A stretch of 64,000 nt of DNA from Leptodactylus fallax. Taxonomy: Eukaryota; Chordata; Amphibia; Anura; Leptodactylidae. The position numbers and the translations under genes are program-made. The notes beneath the pieces were generated by a model. That model searched no databases, was not told the DNA's origin, and saw only the letters and a program-made list of their open reading frames with translations. Positions 63,360-64,000 of this stretch are shown here, piece by piece; position 1 is the stretch's first letter, and each line of letters opens with the position of its first letter. The stretch is taken from the NCBI GenBank assembly GCA_947044405.1, contig CAMRHE010000501.1:798001-862000 (forward strand). Reading direction: 5' to 3'.

Positions 63360-64000
63360 GTAAAGCACCATGGGATTAATATAATAATGTACAGCACATG
63401 GGATTAATATAATAATGTACAGAGCACCATGGGATTAATATAATAATGTACAGAGCACCATGGGATTAATATAATAATGTACAGATGCACCATGGGATTA
63501 ATATAATAATGTACAGCACCATGGGATTAATATAATAATGTACAGCACCATGGGATTAATATAATAATGTACAGCACCATGGAATTAATATAATAATGTA
63601 CAGCACCATGGGATTAATATAATAATGTACAGAGCACCATGGGATTAATATAATAATGTACAGCACATGGGATTAATATAATAATGTACAGAGCACCATG
63701 GGATTAATATAATAATGTATAGAGCACCATGGGATTAATATAATAATGTACAGAGCACCATGGAATTAATATAATAATGTACAGAGCACCATGGGATTAA
63801 TATAATAATGTACAGAGCACCATGGAATTAATATAATAATGTACAGAGCACCATGGGATTAATATAATAATGTACAGCACCATGGGATTAATATAATAAT
63901 GTACAGCACCATGGAATTAATATAATAATGTACAGCACCATGGGATTAATATAATAATGTACAGAGCACCATGGGATTAATATAATAATGTACAGCACAT
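63360..64000 (+). repeat. 29/31-bp tail minisatellite, continues past the window
   Basis: About 21 copies of CACCATGGGATTAATATAAT then AATGTACAG, with AG inserted in many copies. Follows TGTAAAG, where L2-type elements normally carry a short terminal repeat. Confidence 0.95.

Larger units (their letters stand above)
57967..64000 (+). mobile_element. L2-like LINE, 5' truncated, with expanded 3'UTR and tail
   Basis: ORF2 remnant (57967-59905), then a 41-bp array (59897-63215), then a unique 3'UTR segment with ATAGATTGTAAGATTGCAAG and GGGCAGGGCCCTC (63254-63284), typical of amphibian L2 tails, then a 29-31-bp terminal array running off the window. Confidence 0.8.

Overview
The window is vertebrate nuclear DNA, most likely from a frog (probably a neobatrachian anuran). 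It holds three conserved animal genes, DCAF1 (+), RBM15B (-) and MANF (-). As I remember the human map, the same three genes are neighbours on chromosome 3p21, so this looks like an ancient synteny block. The frog assignment rests on many Tc1/mariner copies of fish/amphibian type, an L2-like LINE with an amphibian-style 3' tail, dispersed short repeats I associate with anuran genomes, and extreme minisatellite expansion. The species cannot be told from the sequence.

Layout. 1-4696: 66-bp minisatellite, ending at the splice acceptor of the first DCAF1 coding exon. 4725-22348: all 23 coding exons of DCAF1, which add up to 1498 codons plus stop with every junction in phase; its introns hold three further arrays (74 bp at 5.75-6.84 kb, about 40 bp with higher-order structure at 12.8-18.1 kb, 46/49 bp at 20.3-22.3 kb). 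22349-about 23100: 3'UTR and AATAAA. 23.2-25.6 kb: two short arrays and gene-free DNA. 25.6-30.7 kb: three complete but decayed Tc1 elements in a row, each at a TA. 30.7-35.2 kb: gene-free DNA between the convergent 3' ends of DCAF1 and RBM15B. 35218-37423: RBM15B, one coding exon with a single 1-base frameshift in a six-base homopolymer. 37.4-37.8 kb: its CpG-rich promoter with two perfect CREs. 38.0-39.5 kb: 33-bp GC-rich array. 39.8-41.5 kb: reverse-oriented Tc1. 41.5-42.2 kb: short unique spacer with two oppositely oriented CTCF-consensus matches. 42.2-44.5 kb: 36/43-bp array. 44.8-52.1 kb: MANF, four exons, 180 codons, with a 39-bp array and two inverted-repeat elements in intron 2 and a 32/38-bp array in intron 1. 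52.1-52.45 kb: MANF promoter with four CCAAT boxes. 53.0-55.1 kb: 39-bp array (185-bp higher-order repeat) of CTCF-like motifs. 55.1-58 kb: a Tc1 nested inside another Tc1. 58-64 kb: L2-like LINE remnant whose 3'UTR and tail have become 41-bp and 29-bp arrays running off the window.

Functionally the genes are housekeeping: DCAF1 is the substrate receptor of CUL4-DDB1 ubiquitin ligase, RBM15B an RNA-binding adaptor of the m6A writer complex, and MANF an ER-stress-induced secreted/ER-resident survival factor. They share a neighbourhood, not a pathway. About 28.6 kb (45%) of the window is tandem repeat in thirteen unrelated or distantly related arrays. The most interesting signals are the two large arrays around MANF whose units carry near-consensus CTCF cores, and the LINE whose 3' end seeded two arrays. 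I see no wholly new gene system.
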